Source: WHSW01 sp033856255
Lineage (GTDB): Bacteria > Actinomycetota > Thermoleophilia > Solirubrobacterales > 70-9
Reading direction: 5' to 3'
Assembly (NCBI GenBank): GCA_033856255.1
Contig: JAWVFH010000004.1
Location: 1 to 64,000, forward strand
DNA length: 64,000 nucleotides
How positions within the stretch are numbered: position 1 is the stretch's first letter; every line of letters begins with the position of its first letter. The translations under genes and the position numbers were made by a program. Shown here piece after piece: positions 42,201-48,988 of the stretch. Below the pieces are notes generated by a model, which had not been told where the DNA came from, searched no databases, and saw nothing but the letters and a program-made list of their open reading frames with translations.

Positions 42201-43851
42201 CGGTGGCGGGATCGTGCAGCGTCGGCCGGCGGCCGAAGACGGCGCGGGTCGAGAAGTGCTCCATCTCGCGCTCGCGGTCGATGGCCGGGTTCGTGACCAC
42301 GGCAACCGTCTCCTTGAAGTAGTCGGCGAGGTTCTGACGCTCCGGGCTGAGCGCGGCGAGCGGGCCGTCGTAGCCCAGCGACCCGATCGGCTCGGCGCCG
42401 TTGGTCGCCATCTGCTGGCAGAGCTTGACGTCGTCGCGCTGCCAGCCGAAGCCGGCGAGCAGGTTCTCGGGCACCTTGACCGGCTCCGCCGGGCCGGCGT
42501 CGCTGTAGCCGGGGACCTCGCGCCCCTCGAGCGGCCCGCCGGTGCGCAGCGCCCGGTCGTACGGCGCCACGGTCTGGGCGCCGGTGCGCTCGAGCCAGCG
42601 GCGGGCGACCTCGTGCTGCATCTCCGCGTGCGACCACAGCCGCGCCCTCCGCGCGCCGGCGTCGATCGTCACCATCGCCTTCTCCCCCGGCCCCAGCGGC
42701 AGCGGCTCGGAGACCATCTCGTGGACGCTGACGATCCCGGGCTCCGAGCTGAAGATGAAGTCGTCGGCGGTCTCGACCCGCCAGAGCGGCCGCAGCCCGA
42801 GAGCGTCGGCCGAGAACACGCACTCGTCGTCGTGGCGCGCGATCAGCGCCACGGGCCCCTGCGCGAACGGCCCCATCACCTCGCGCATGTACATGAAGAA
42901 GGGGTGCAGCTCCGCCGGAAGCGAGCGGATCTCGTTGACGACCGGCGGCACGACCAGCTCCATCGCCTCGGCCAGCGACAGCCCCTCGGCGCGGACCAGG
43001 TGCTCGATCGTCCGGTTCAGGTCCTGGCTGTCGGAGCCCCCCGCGGGGATCGTCACGCCCAGAGCCCGGGCCTCCTGGCGCAGCTGCTCGATCGTGTTGA
43101 TCTCGCCGTTGTGGCCGAGGACCGAGAACGGCTGCACGCGCCGGAAGGAGGGCCAGGTATTGGTCGAGTAGCGGTTGTGCCCGAAGCAGGCGGCCGTCTC
43201 GAAGCGCTCGTCGGTGAGGTCGGGGTAGTACTCGCCGAGCACGCGCGGCGCCCCCATCACCTTGTAGACGCAGGTGGTCGCCGAGAACGAGGGCACGTGG
43301 AAGCCGAGCTCCGACTCGAGCTCGCCGCTGAGCGCGAGGAGGTCGCGGTTGATCCGCTGCTCGGAGGAGAGCAGGCCGCCGAGCTGCCAGAAGTGGGGCT
43401 CCTCCTCGCGCGCGGTGGCTCCCAGGGCCTGCGATTCGACCGCGCCCAGCCGCTCGGCGAGGATCCGCAGGCCGGCCCTCGCGAGCAACTCGCGGGCGTC
43501 GTGCATGGCCTGCTCGAGGTCGGCCGAGCGCTCGACGAACAGATGGGCGACCGCGAACGCCGGCTCGTGGACGAGCGCCGGGTTGTGGCCGCCCGCCCGC
43601 ACCTCCTCGGCCCAGATCCGCCGCGGGATGTCGACGAGGATTCCGCAGCCGTCGCCCTCGCCGTCGACGTTGCCCGCCCGGTGGAGCATCTTCTGGAGGT
43701 TGCGGAGCGCCAGCGCCACGGGCTCGCGGCTCGGCGTCGCGTCCTTGCGGACCGAGGCGTAGATCGCACAGGCGTCGTGATCGTCGACCGACGGCGGCGA
43801 GACCAGCGGGCGCCAGGGCAGGTGCGGGGAGTAACGCTCGACGTATGAGAT
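39202..43851 (-). CDS. gltB: Glutamate synthase large subunit (GltB), apparent ATC start
   Basis: 1549 residues from ATC 43851. An N-terminal class II glutaminase domain has its nucleophile at Cys28 (DDHDACAIYA) behind a 27-residue propeptide; the central domain, the FMN-binding synthase domain (LSGFEGGTGAARQHALRHVGLP) and the 3Fe-4S Cys set in GCTICRGCQLDTCHVGIATQ (C-x5-C-x4-C plus one extra Cys) follow, and the protein ends with the GXGXG beta-helix. It makes glutamate from glutamine and 2-oxoglutarate. In this frame no ATG, GTG or TTG lies between the TATAAT at 43916-43921 and the catalytic Cys, but GGGAGG stands 7 nt before the ATC. No gltD gene is adjacent, so the electron-donating subunit must lie elsewhere or differ. 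Confidence 0.9.
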   Translation of the reverse strand: MSYVERYSPHLPWRPLVSPPSVDDHDACAIYASVRKDATPSREPVALALRNLQKMLHRAGNVDGEGDGCGILVDIPRRIWAEEVRAGGHNPALVHEPAFAVAHLFVERSADLEQAMHDARELLARAGLRILAERLGAVESQALGATAREEEPHFWQLGGLLSSEQRINRDLLALSGELESELGFHVPSFSATTCVYKVMGAPRVLGEYYPDLTDERFETAACFGHNRYSTNTWPSFRRVQPFSVLGHNGEINTIEQLRQEARALGVTIPAGGSDSQDLNRTIEHLVRAEGLSLAEAMELVVPPVVNEIRSLPAELHPFFMYMREVMGPFAQGPVALIARHDDECVFSADALGLRPLWRVETADDFIFSSEPGIVSVHEMVSEPLPLGPGEKAMVTIDAGARRARLWSHAEMQHEVARRWLERTGAQTVAPYDRALRTGGPLEGREVPGYSDAGPAEPVKVPENLLAGFGWQRDDVKLCQQMATNGAEPIGSLGYDGPLAALSPERQNLADYFKETVAVVTNPAIDREREMEHFSTRAVFGRRPTLHDPATDTHTVETSFPVILGGHHELAPLSDTTYREIARPHQTYLIEDLWEEFRGRAAALDIALLESETTAGAIERLKQEAAKVVRGGAELVVLTDRTVYDGERRYLDPHLATSAIDQALKTFRVEPGEENLRRRCSIVLRSAAIRNVHDVVLALGLGANGVNPYVMLEVVCVDDYSQDLANICAGLSKGIEKVISTIGIHEVRGYARQFSSIGIKPELAEIFQTQAFAASAEAGVGFSDLDADTDQRLAIVRGDEDGAKPAKTFRFYPKVYKAAIAAANGSSSYEDYSVKVRELETESPISMRHIMNVRSDRPAIDPGLVDTSVGHHDYPIVISSMSFGSQSEPAFRSYAEAAKQINILCINGEGGEIRDMYGRYRKWRGQQVASGRFGVSAEMLNSSYLAEIKIGQGAKPGEGGHLPGKKVSEKVAAARNASPGTDLISPSNNHDLYSIEDLAELIDELKTVNPDLRVSVKVPVVPNIGTIGLGIAKAGADIITLSGFEGGTGAARQHALRHVGLPSDIGTRLVHRALMEAGIRNRVEIWADGGYRHAHDIVKLTCMGANRVAFGTLAMVSLGCTICRGCQLDTCHVGIATQIETPEQATEHGLKKFTPQEVTTAASSCARFFAAMGEEVRALTAELGYERTQDLVGRYDLLEQVARGDRIDLGGLISPLDEFLELAPVDLPVAEPEPVEVRAEAGLVRSRPIRMEPKQASAQIAELAGRIAAEPGVRLEFPRPTDANDRVLGAELAGAIARARIYDGAPEGSLDVLAELDFNGGSVAGQGFGAFNAYGLVVRVEGGAQDGVGKTMLGGTVSILKGKGANGQRLNGSVGKSFAYGAQRGRLFVQGSADSRFCIRLSGADVVLGGEPAAPLDDSLGCVSDRANAKGFAFEYMTSGRAVVLGDIGPWACAGMTGGRVYVRQNPDWNLDRVTIEARLGEGAKVSVAELDAEGVLDIEDLLGHYGGELRVTDQDAEAERIAGLAAAAAEHFLMIIPERVQADPNISTE

Positions 43852-43915
43852 TTTGGGACCTCCCGGGGTCCGCGCCTTCTTCGAGCGGGCGCGCGACGGG
43901 ATCAGGGGCGGATCG

Positions 43916-43921
43916 ATTATA
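43916..43921 (-). promoter_or_regulatory. TATAAT -10 box for gltB
   Basis: The minus strand reads a consensus TATAAT 65 nt upstream of the proposed gltB start. A TTGTCG lies 14 nt upstream of it as a weak, closely spaced -35. The box overlaps the region just before parA-like ATG 43932 on the plus strand, so the two divergent genes share a very short promoter region. Confidence 0.5.
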
Positions 43922-43931
43922 GGATCGCCCG

Positions 43932-44735
43932 ATGGCGACAACGATCGCGGTGCTGTCCCAGAAGGGGGGAACGGGCAAGACGACGCTGACGCGCTCCCTC
44001 ACCGACGTCTTCGGCCGCCTCGGCCTCGATGTGCTGGCGGTCGACGCCGACCCGCAGGGCAACCTCTCCGACTACTTCGACACGGACCCCGACGCGCAGC
44101 CGACGCTCGCCGACGTGCTCCAGGGCCAGGTCCGCGCCTCCGAGGCGGTCCACGGCCAGGTGATCCCCGCGAACATGCGGCTGGCCGAGGCGGAGCTGAT
44201 GCTCGCCGGCAAGATCGGCCGCGAGGTGACCCTGCGCAACGCGCTCCGCGACCTGAAGCGCGAGCGCGACGTGATCCTGATCGACTGCCCGCCGACCCTG
44301 GGGCTGCTTTCCGTCAACGCCCTGGTCGCCGCCGACTACGCGCTGCTGACGACCGAGGCCCAGTACTTCTCGCTGCAGGGCGTCGAGCAGGCGATGGAGG
44401 TGGTCGAGCTTGCCCGCGACTCGCTCAATCCCGAGCTGGAGCTGCTCGGGGTCGTTCTCAACATCGCCAACATGCGCACCAAGCACGCCCGCCACACGCT
44501 CGAGGCCCTGCGCGAGCGCTTCGGCGACAAGGTCTGCCGGACCGTGATCCGCCAGTCGATCGCCTACGCCGAGTCGGCCGAGCGCGCCGTCCCGATCCTC
44601 GACTACCGCCCCGACCGCGGCGCCGACTACCTGTCGCTCGCCGGCGAGCTCCTGCGGCGCCTCTCGCGCCAGGACCTGCTCGAGCAGCTCGACGAGCTCT
44701 CGACCGAGCTCGTCCCGGCGGGCGCTTCCGGCTAG
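43932..44735 (+). CDS. ParA/MinD-family ATPase
   Basis: 267 residues. Deviant Walker A KGGTGKTT at residues 11-18, VDADPQGNLSDYF (switch I/Walker A'), and IDCPPTLGLLSVNAL (switch II/Walker B) define ParA/Soj. The ATG at 43932 has AGGA seven nt upstream. There is no parB or centromere-like array nearby, so this is an orphan ParA that may position another cargo; it is not obviously the chromosomal partition gene. It diverges from gltB and is followed 8 nt later by the decarboxylase gene. Confidence 0.88.
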   Translation: MATTIAVLSQKGGTGKTTLTRSLTDVFGRLGLDVLAVDADPQGNLSDYFDTDPDAQPTLADVLQGQVRASEAVHGQVIPANMRLAEAELMLAGKIGREVTLRNALRDLKRERDVILIDCPPTLGLLSVNALVAADYALLTTEAQYFSLQGVEQAMEVVELARDSLNPELELLGVVLNIANMRTKHARHTLEALRERFGDKVCRTVIRQSIAYAESAERAVPILDYRPDRGADYLSLAGELLRRLSRQDLLEQLDELSTELVPAGASG

Positions 44736-44743
44736 GCGCGCCG

Positions 44744-46162
44744 GTGGGCGACCCGCTGGAGCAGCGCGACGAGCTCGAGCGGACGCTGGCGCTCGCCGCC
44801 AGGGAAGCTTCCGCCTACGCCGCCGGCCTCGCCGCCGAGCCGGTGCTGATCCCGGGCACGGAGGAGCGGCTCGCCGCGATCGACGAGCCACTGCCCGAAC
44901 GGGGCGTGGGGGCGCCGGCCGCTGTGTCCGAGCTCGCCGCCCACGGGCGGGCGGCGGCAACGCGCTCCAGCGGGCCTCGCTTCTTTCATTTCGTGATGGG
45001 CGGGACGACGCCGGCCGCCCTCGGCGCCGACTGGCTCACCTCCGCCTTCGATCAGGTGGCGTTCGGCTGGGCGTCGTCGCCGCTCGGATCGAAGCTCGAG
45101 GGCGTTGCGGTGCGCTGGCTGCGAGAGCTGTTCGAGCTTCCCGACGAGTTCGCGGGCGTCCTGGTCAGCGGCGCCACGATGGCCAACTTCACCGGCCTGA
45201 TCGCGGCGCGCAGCTGGTGGGGCGAACGCCTCGGGCTCGACGCCGACGAGGCCGGCCTGGTGGGCGCGCCCGCGCCGCGGATCCTGACCAGCGGCTACAT
45301 CCACCCGAGCGCCATGCAGGCGATCGGGATGGTCGGCCTCGGGCGGGCGAACGTCAGGCGGCTGACCCGCGACAGCGTCGGCCGCCTCGACCTGGAGGCG
45401 CTCGAGGCCGCGCTCGGCGAGGCGGGGCCGGCGATCGTCATCGCCAACGCCGGCGAGGTCAACGCCGGCGACTTCGACCCGATCGCCGAGATCGCCGAGC
45501 TCACCCGCGCCCACGACGCCTGGTTGCACGTCGACGGGGCGTTCGGGCTCTTCGCCCGGCTGGCGCCGGCGACGCGAGGGCTGACCGAGGGTGTCGAGTA
45601 CGCCGATTCGATCACCGTCGACGCCCACAAGTGGCTCAACGTCCCCTACGACTGCGGGGTCTCCTTCGTGCGCGAGCCGGCCCGCCTGGCGCGGGCGCTC
45701 AACGTCGGAGCGCCGTACCTGCCGGCGCCCGACGATCCGCGCCCGAACCCCGGGTTCCTGACCCCGGAGAACTCGCGCCGCGCGCGGGCGCTGAACATCT
45801 GGGCCACCCTGCGCGCCTCCGGGCGCGAGGGACACCGGGCGATGGTGGAACGGCACCTCGAGCTGGCCCGGCGGCTGGGCGAGCGGGTCGACCGTGAACC
45901 GGCGTTCGAGCGCCTCGCCGACGTGCAGCTGAACATCGTCTGCTTCAGGGCAGCCCCGCCCGGCGTCGCGGAGGCCGACCTCGACGAGCTCAACCGGCGC
46001 CTCGGCGACCGCCTGCTGGCCGACGGCCGCGTCTTCTGCGGAACGACCTCCTACGACGGCAAGGTGGCCTTCCGGCCCGCGTTCGTCAACTGGCAGACGA
46101 CCGAGCCCGACGTGCAGATGCTGATCGACGTACTCGCCGAGCTACTGGAGGAGGAGCAATGA
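44744..46162 (+). CDS. PLP-dependent group II decarboxylase-like enzyme
   Basis: 472 residues. The fold type I landmarks of aromatic-L-amino-acid/glutamate/tyrosine decarboxylases are visible: RFFHFVMGGTTPAALGADWL, GVLVSGATMANFTGL, HVDGAFGLFARL (cofactor-ring Asp) and VDAHKWLNVPYDCG with Lys296 as the Schiff-base residue. GTG start at 44744, eight nt after the ParA-like stop. The stop overlaps the next gene (ATGA). Substrate not known; the active site does not allow me to choose between aromatic and acidic amino acids. Confidence 0.85.
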   Translation: MGDPLEQRDELERTLALAAREASAYAAGLAAEPVLIPGTEERLAAIDEPLPERGVGAPAAVSELAAHGRAAATRSSGPRFFHFVMGGTTPAALGADWLTSAFDQVAFGWASSPLGSKLEGVAVRWLRELFELPDEFAGVLVSGATMANFTGLIAARSWWGERLGLDADEAGLVGAPAPRILTSGYIHPSAMQAIGMVGLGRANVRRLTRDSVGRLDLEALEAALGEAGPAIVIANAGEVNAGDFDPIAEIAELTRAHDAWLHVDGAFGLFARLAPATRGLTEGVEYADSITVDAHKWLNVPYDCGVSFVREPARLARALNVGAPYLPAPDDPRPNPGFLTPENSRRARALNIWATLRASGREGHRAMVERHLELARRLGERVDREPAFERLADVQLNIVCFRAAPPGVAEADLDELNRRLGDRLLADGRVFCGTTSYDGKVAFRPAFVNWQTTEPDVQMLIDVLAELLEEEQ

Positions 46163-46590
46163 GCGAAGCCGACTCACCCGAGGCCCTGGAGGCGGCGATC
46201 GGTCGCTACAACCAGGCCTGGAACGCCCACGACCTGGACGCGATCATGGCCATGCACGCGCCCGACATGGTGTTCGAGAACCACACGGCCCACGAGCGCG
46301 CCGAGGGCGAGGCCGTTCGCGCCCACATCGGGTCGATCTTCGAGACCTGGCCCGACATCCGCTTCGACGGCCGGCGCACCTATTGCCGAGACGGCCTCGT
46401 CGTCCAGGAGTGGACGGCGACGGCCACGCACGCGAACGAGATGCGCCGCGGCGACCTCGTCGCCGAGCCGACGGGCAAGACCGTGACCTGGGACGGCCTC
46501 GACGTGATCCCGTTCTCAGACGGCCTGGTGAAGCGCAAGGACGTCTACTCGGACTCGGTCACGATCCTGAGCGCGCTCGGCCTGCTCTGA
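46159..46590 (+). CDS. SnoaL/NTF2-like ester cyclase family protein
   Basis: 143 residues. A cone-shaped NTF2-like fold is indicated by ALEAAIGRYNQAWNAHDLDAIMAMHAPDMVFEN and by VTWDGLDVIPFSDGLVKRKDVYSD, the SnoaL-like polyketide-cyclase/limonene-hydrolase pattern. A strong GGAGGAG precedes the ATG, which overlaps the decarboxylase stop. Enzymatic role unknown; often found as small accessory enzymes or ligand binders. Confidence 0.8.
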   Translation: MSEADSPEALEAAIGRYNQAWNAHDLDAIMAMHAPDMVFENHTAHERAEGEAVRAHIGSIFETWPDIRFDGRRTYCRDGLVVQEWTATATHANEMRRGDLVAEPTGKTVTWDGLDVIPFSDGLVKRKDVYSDSVTILSALGLL

Positions 46591-46607
46591 GGAGGCAGGG
46601 AACGCCC

Positions 46608-47048
46608 ATGACTCTCAAACGGATGGACAACGTTCTCATCGTTGTCGACGACCTCGAGGCCGCCAAAGCGTTCTTCGCCGAACTCGGCATGGAGCTGGAA
46701 GGCGAGACGCAGGTCGAGGGGCCCTGGGTGGACCGCACCGTCGGGCTCAACGACGTCCGTGCCGACATCGCCATGCTGCGGACCCCGGACGGCCACGGCC
46801 GGGTTGAGCTGACGAAGTTCCACACGCCCCCGGCGGTCAGAGCCGAGCCGGAAAACGCGCCGGCGAACGCGCTGGGCATACGCCGCATCATGTTCGCGGT
46901 CGACGACATCGACGACGTCGTCGCCCGCCTGCAAAGCCACGGTGCCGAGCTCCTCGACGAGATCGCGCAGTACGAGGACCTCTACCGGCTCTGCTTCCTG
47001 CGTGGCCCCGAGGGCATCATCATCGGACTGGCCGAGGAGATCGGGTGA
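46608..47048 (+). CDS. VOC-family (glyoxalase/dioxygenase-like) protein
   Basis: 146 residues. Two beta-alpha-beta-beta-beta modules begin at MDNVLIVVDDLEAAKAFFAELGM and IRRIMFAVDDIDDVVARLQSHGA, typical of the vicinal-oxygen-chelate superfamily. Metal ligands are not obvious by eye, so it may be a non-catalytic binder or a glyoxalase-type enzyme. It follows the SnoaL-like gene by 17 nt with a good GGAGG and ends 4 nt before the convergent membrane gene. Confidence 0.8.
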   Translation: MTLKRMDNVLIVVDDLEAAKAFFAELGMELEGETQVEGPWVDRTVGLNDVRADIAMLRTPDGHGRVELTKFHTPPAVRAEPENAPANALGIRRIMFAVDDIDDVVARLQSHGAELLDEIAQYEDLYRLCFLRGPEGIIIGLAEEIG

Positions 47049-47052
47049 GGGA

Positions 47053-47283
47053 TTACGTGCGAGCGATTCCCTCAGCGCCACGGATGGCCCGACCGACCAC
47101 GAGCCCGACCGAGGTGTTGGCGACTCCCAGCACGGCAGCCATCGCAAGCGTCCCGGACTCGGTCGAGATGTCGGCGGCGATGACGACCGCCCAAACGACC
47201 CCCATCGCGATCGGCAGCCAAAGGGGAGTCCGGCGGGCAATGAGCCCGGCCGCCAGCCCTACCAGCAAGAGCCCCGGGAGCAC
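47053..47283 (-). CDS. Small membrane protein, unknown
   Basis: 76 residues with two or three hydrophobic segments (LPGLLLVGLAAGLIA, WLPIAMGVVWAVVIAADI, TLAMAAVLGVANTSVGLVVG). The GTG at 47283 is 20 nt after the stop of the exported-protein gene, on the same strand, so the two are likely co-transcribed. No family recognised. Confidence 0.5.
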   Translation of the reverse strand: MLPGLLLVGLAAGLIARRTPLWLPIAMGVVWAVVIAADISTESGTLAMAAVLGVANTSVGLVVGRAIRGAEGIART

Positions 47284-47303
47284 GACGGGATGGTACCTGT
47301 GGC

Positions 47304-47789
47304 CTAGTGCCGTTTGGCCACGGTGAAGACGGCATGCCCGGTGTCGAGCTCCTGGCTCGCGAACAGCGGGCAGGGGGTGGGCGTCTGGCCCTCGACGGGC
47401 GGCGGGCAGTACGGCCCCCGCTCCAGGAACACGGTCACCCGGTGCGAGCCCCGGCACCAGCCGCGAGCCGGCGGCGTCAACGGGACCTGCTGCGTCGCGC
47501 CCGCGGTGCCGGTCTCGATGATCGGCGGTTGGTCCGGCATGCACGACGCGCTCGCCGTGCGCGGCGGTGTGATCTCGACTCGGTAGTCGACCGCGTAGAC
47601 CCCCTGGTGGCCGGGCGTCTCGCGGAGGGTGAAGGTGAGCGTGAAGGGGGTGTGGCGATGGCCGTTGGCCGGCTGGATCTGCGGGTGGGTGCGTTCCCCT
47701 TTCAGCTCGCCGTGGCCCTCGGCGACCGCGGCGCTGGCCGCGCCAGCCACCAGCGCCAGGATCAGGACAGCGATCCGACGCGCATGCAT
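47304..47789 (-). CDS. Exported protein with cysteine pairs, unknown
   Basis: 161 residues. A signal peptide (MHARRIAVLILALVAGAASAAVA) precedes a beta-rich mature domain with HTPFTLTFTLRE and RVTVFLERGPYC, and Cys residues that could form disulphides (CMPDQPP, WCRGSH, GPYC, PCPL). It may be a small immunoglobulin-like surface protein; no family assigned. The ATG at 47789 is chosen because it opens the signal peptide. It diverges from the GGDEF gene at 47831. Confidence 0.62.
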   Translation of the reverse strand: MHARRIAVLILALVAGAASAAVAEGHGELKGERTHPQIQPANGHRHTPFTLTFTLRETPGHQGVYAVDYRVEITPPRTASASCMPDQPPIIETGTAGATQQVPLTPPARGWCRGSHRVTVFLERGPYCPPPVEGQTPTPCPLFASQELDTGHAVFTVAKRH

Positions 47790-47830
47790 GGCTGAAGCGT
47801 ACGCGCTCGGGGCTTCAGTTTGAGCGTGTT

Positions 47831-48988
47831 TTGGCCGATCAACCAGTCGTGGCACCAAAGGGAGGCTCGGCCGCGGCGATCACCGCCGCATTTCGTCAGG
47901 ACCAGGCGCACGCGTACGAGGGCGCCGACCCGGCGAACGCGGTTCGCCTCGTAGCCCTGCTCTGGCTTCTGAGCGGTGTGCTGACGCTCCTGTTCGCCCC
48001 TGTGGAGGCGCCCGCCACCGCTCTCGGCATGGCTGCCGTGGTTGCGATCGGGCTGCTCAGCATCGGCGGCGCGATTGGCCTCCTGCGGCACAAGTCCGCG
48101 ATCAGCGTCCCCGGCCTGCTCGAGGTCAGCTACGCCGGCCTGGTTCAGGTTGCGATCCTGGTCTCGCTCGGCGGCGGCGCGGGGAGCGCCTACCAGAAGC
48201 TCTACCTGCTCTGGATCGGATCGGCGATGGGCGTTCACCCCCCGCGCCGGGCACTGGCCTTCCTCGGCGCAACCGCTCTCGCCGTCAGCGCCCCGCTGCT
48301 CTATGACGGCTGGACGGCTGCGGGCGCGGCGAACATCGTCACCAGCCTCCTGCTCTGGGCCGCGCTCGGGATGGCGACGCTGTCCTTGATGGTCACGGTT
48401 CGCTCGCAGCGGATCAGGGCGCGCGCGGACGAGCTCCGCGAGCATGAGCTCGCTCGCGGGGATTCGCTCACCGGGCTCGGCAACCGGCGCGCCTTCGACG
48501 AGGCGCTGGACCACGAGATCGCACGCAGCCGGCGAGCGGGCTCGACCGTGAGCGTGATCCTGATCGACGTCGACCGGCTCAAGTTCGTCAACGACCGCTG
48601 GGGTCACGTCGAGGGCGATCGCTGCCTCGTCGACGTGGCCCAGGCGATCGCGAAGGGCGTTCGGGCCGGAGACCGGTCCTTTCGCTGGGGCGGGGACGAG
48701 TTCGCCGTCCTGCTCCCCGACACCGATCTCAGCGGCGCCGAGGCGGCGGCCGAGACCGTGGCGGCGATGGTGCAGCAAACCTGCGTCGACGGCGACGGGG
48801 CTCCGCTGTCGGTCTCGGTCGGGCCGGCCGAGGTCAGCCTCGGGACGGACTCCGCGGAGCTCGTCGCGCGGGCCGACATCGAGCTGATGGCGAGCAAGCG
48901 CAGGTCGGCCAACGGCGAGGCGATCCCGATCTCCCAACGGGCCGCCGCTCTGGTCTCCGGGGGCGAGGATGACAATGGCCCGAACTAG
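47831..48988 (+). CDS. Membrane diguanylate cyclase (GGDEF)
   Basis: 385 residues. Five to six membrane helices (about 40-200) form an N-terminal sensor without a named domain, followed by a GGDEF domain with DSLTGLGNRRAFDE and an intact GGDEF at 287-291. An RAGD five residues upstream is the RxxD inhibitory site, so product feedback is likely. It should make cyclic-di-GMP. TTG start at 47831 is the first usable codon. It overlaps or abuts the next gene, a GGDEF-EAL protein, suggesting one operon. Confidence 0.87.
   Translation: MADQPVVAPKGGSAAAITAAFRQDQAHAYEGADPANAVRLVALLWLLSGVLTLLFAPVEAPATALGMAAVVAIGLLSIGGAIGLLRHKSAISVPGLLEVSYAGLVQVAILVSLGGGAGSAYQKLYLLWIGSAMGVHPPRRALAFLGATALAVSAPLLYDGWTAAGAANIVTSLLLWAALGMATLSLMVTVRSQRIRARADELREHELARGDSLTGLGNRRAFDEALDHEIARSRRAGSTVSVILIDVDRLKFVNDRWGHVEGDRCLVDVAQAIAKGVRAGDRSFRWGGDEFAVLLPDTDLSGAEAAAETVAAMVQQTCVDGDGAPLSVSVGPAEVSLGTDSAELVARADIELMASKRRSANGEAIPISQRAAALVSGGEDDNGPN

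Noticed and set aside
40411..43848. An 1145-codon open frame antisense to gltB
   Set aside because: Mirror of the highly biased gltB codons; no start signal or motif. Same reasoning for long antisense frames at 54132-56210 and 59055-61229, the first of which shows repeats only because it mirrors the hexapeptide repeats of the nucleotidyltransferase.
43932..43941. TTG 43941 as the gltB start
   Set aside because: It lies upstream of the TATAAT box, has no ribosome-binding site, and would add about 30 residues unrelated to the family before the propeptide.
43932..44735. Chromosome-partition locus at the ParA-like gene
   Set aside because: No ParB, no parS-like palindromes and no replication genes nearby; it is annotated as an orphan ParA-family ATPase.
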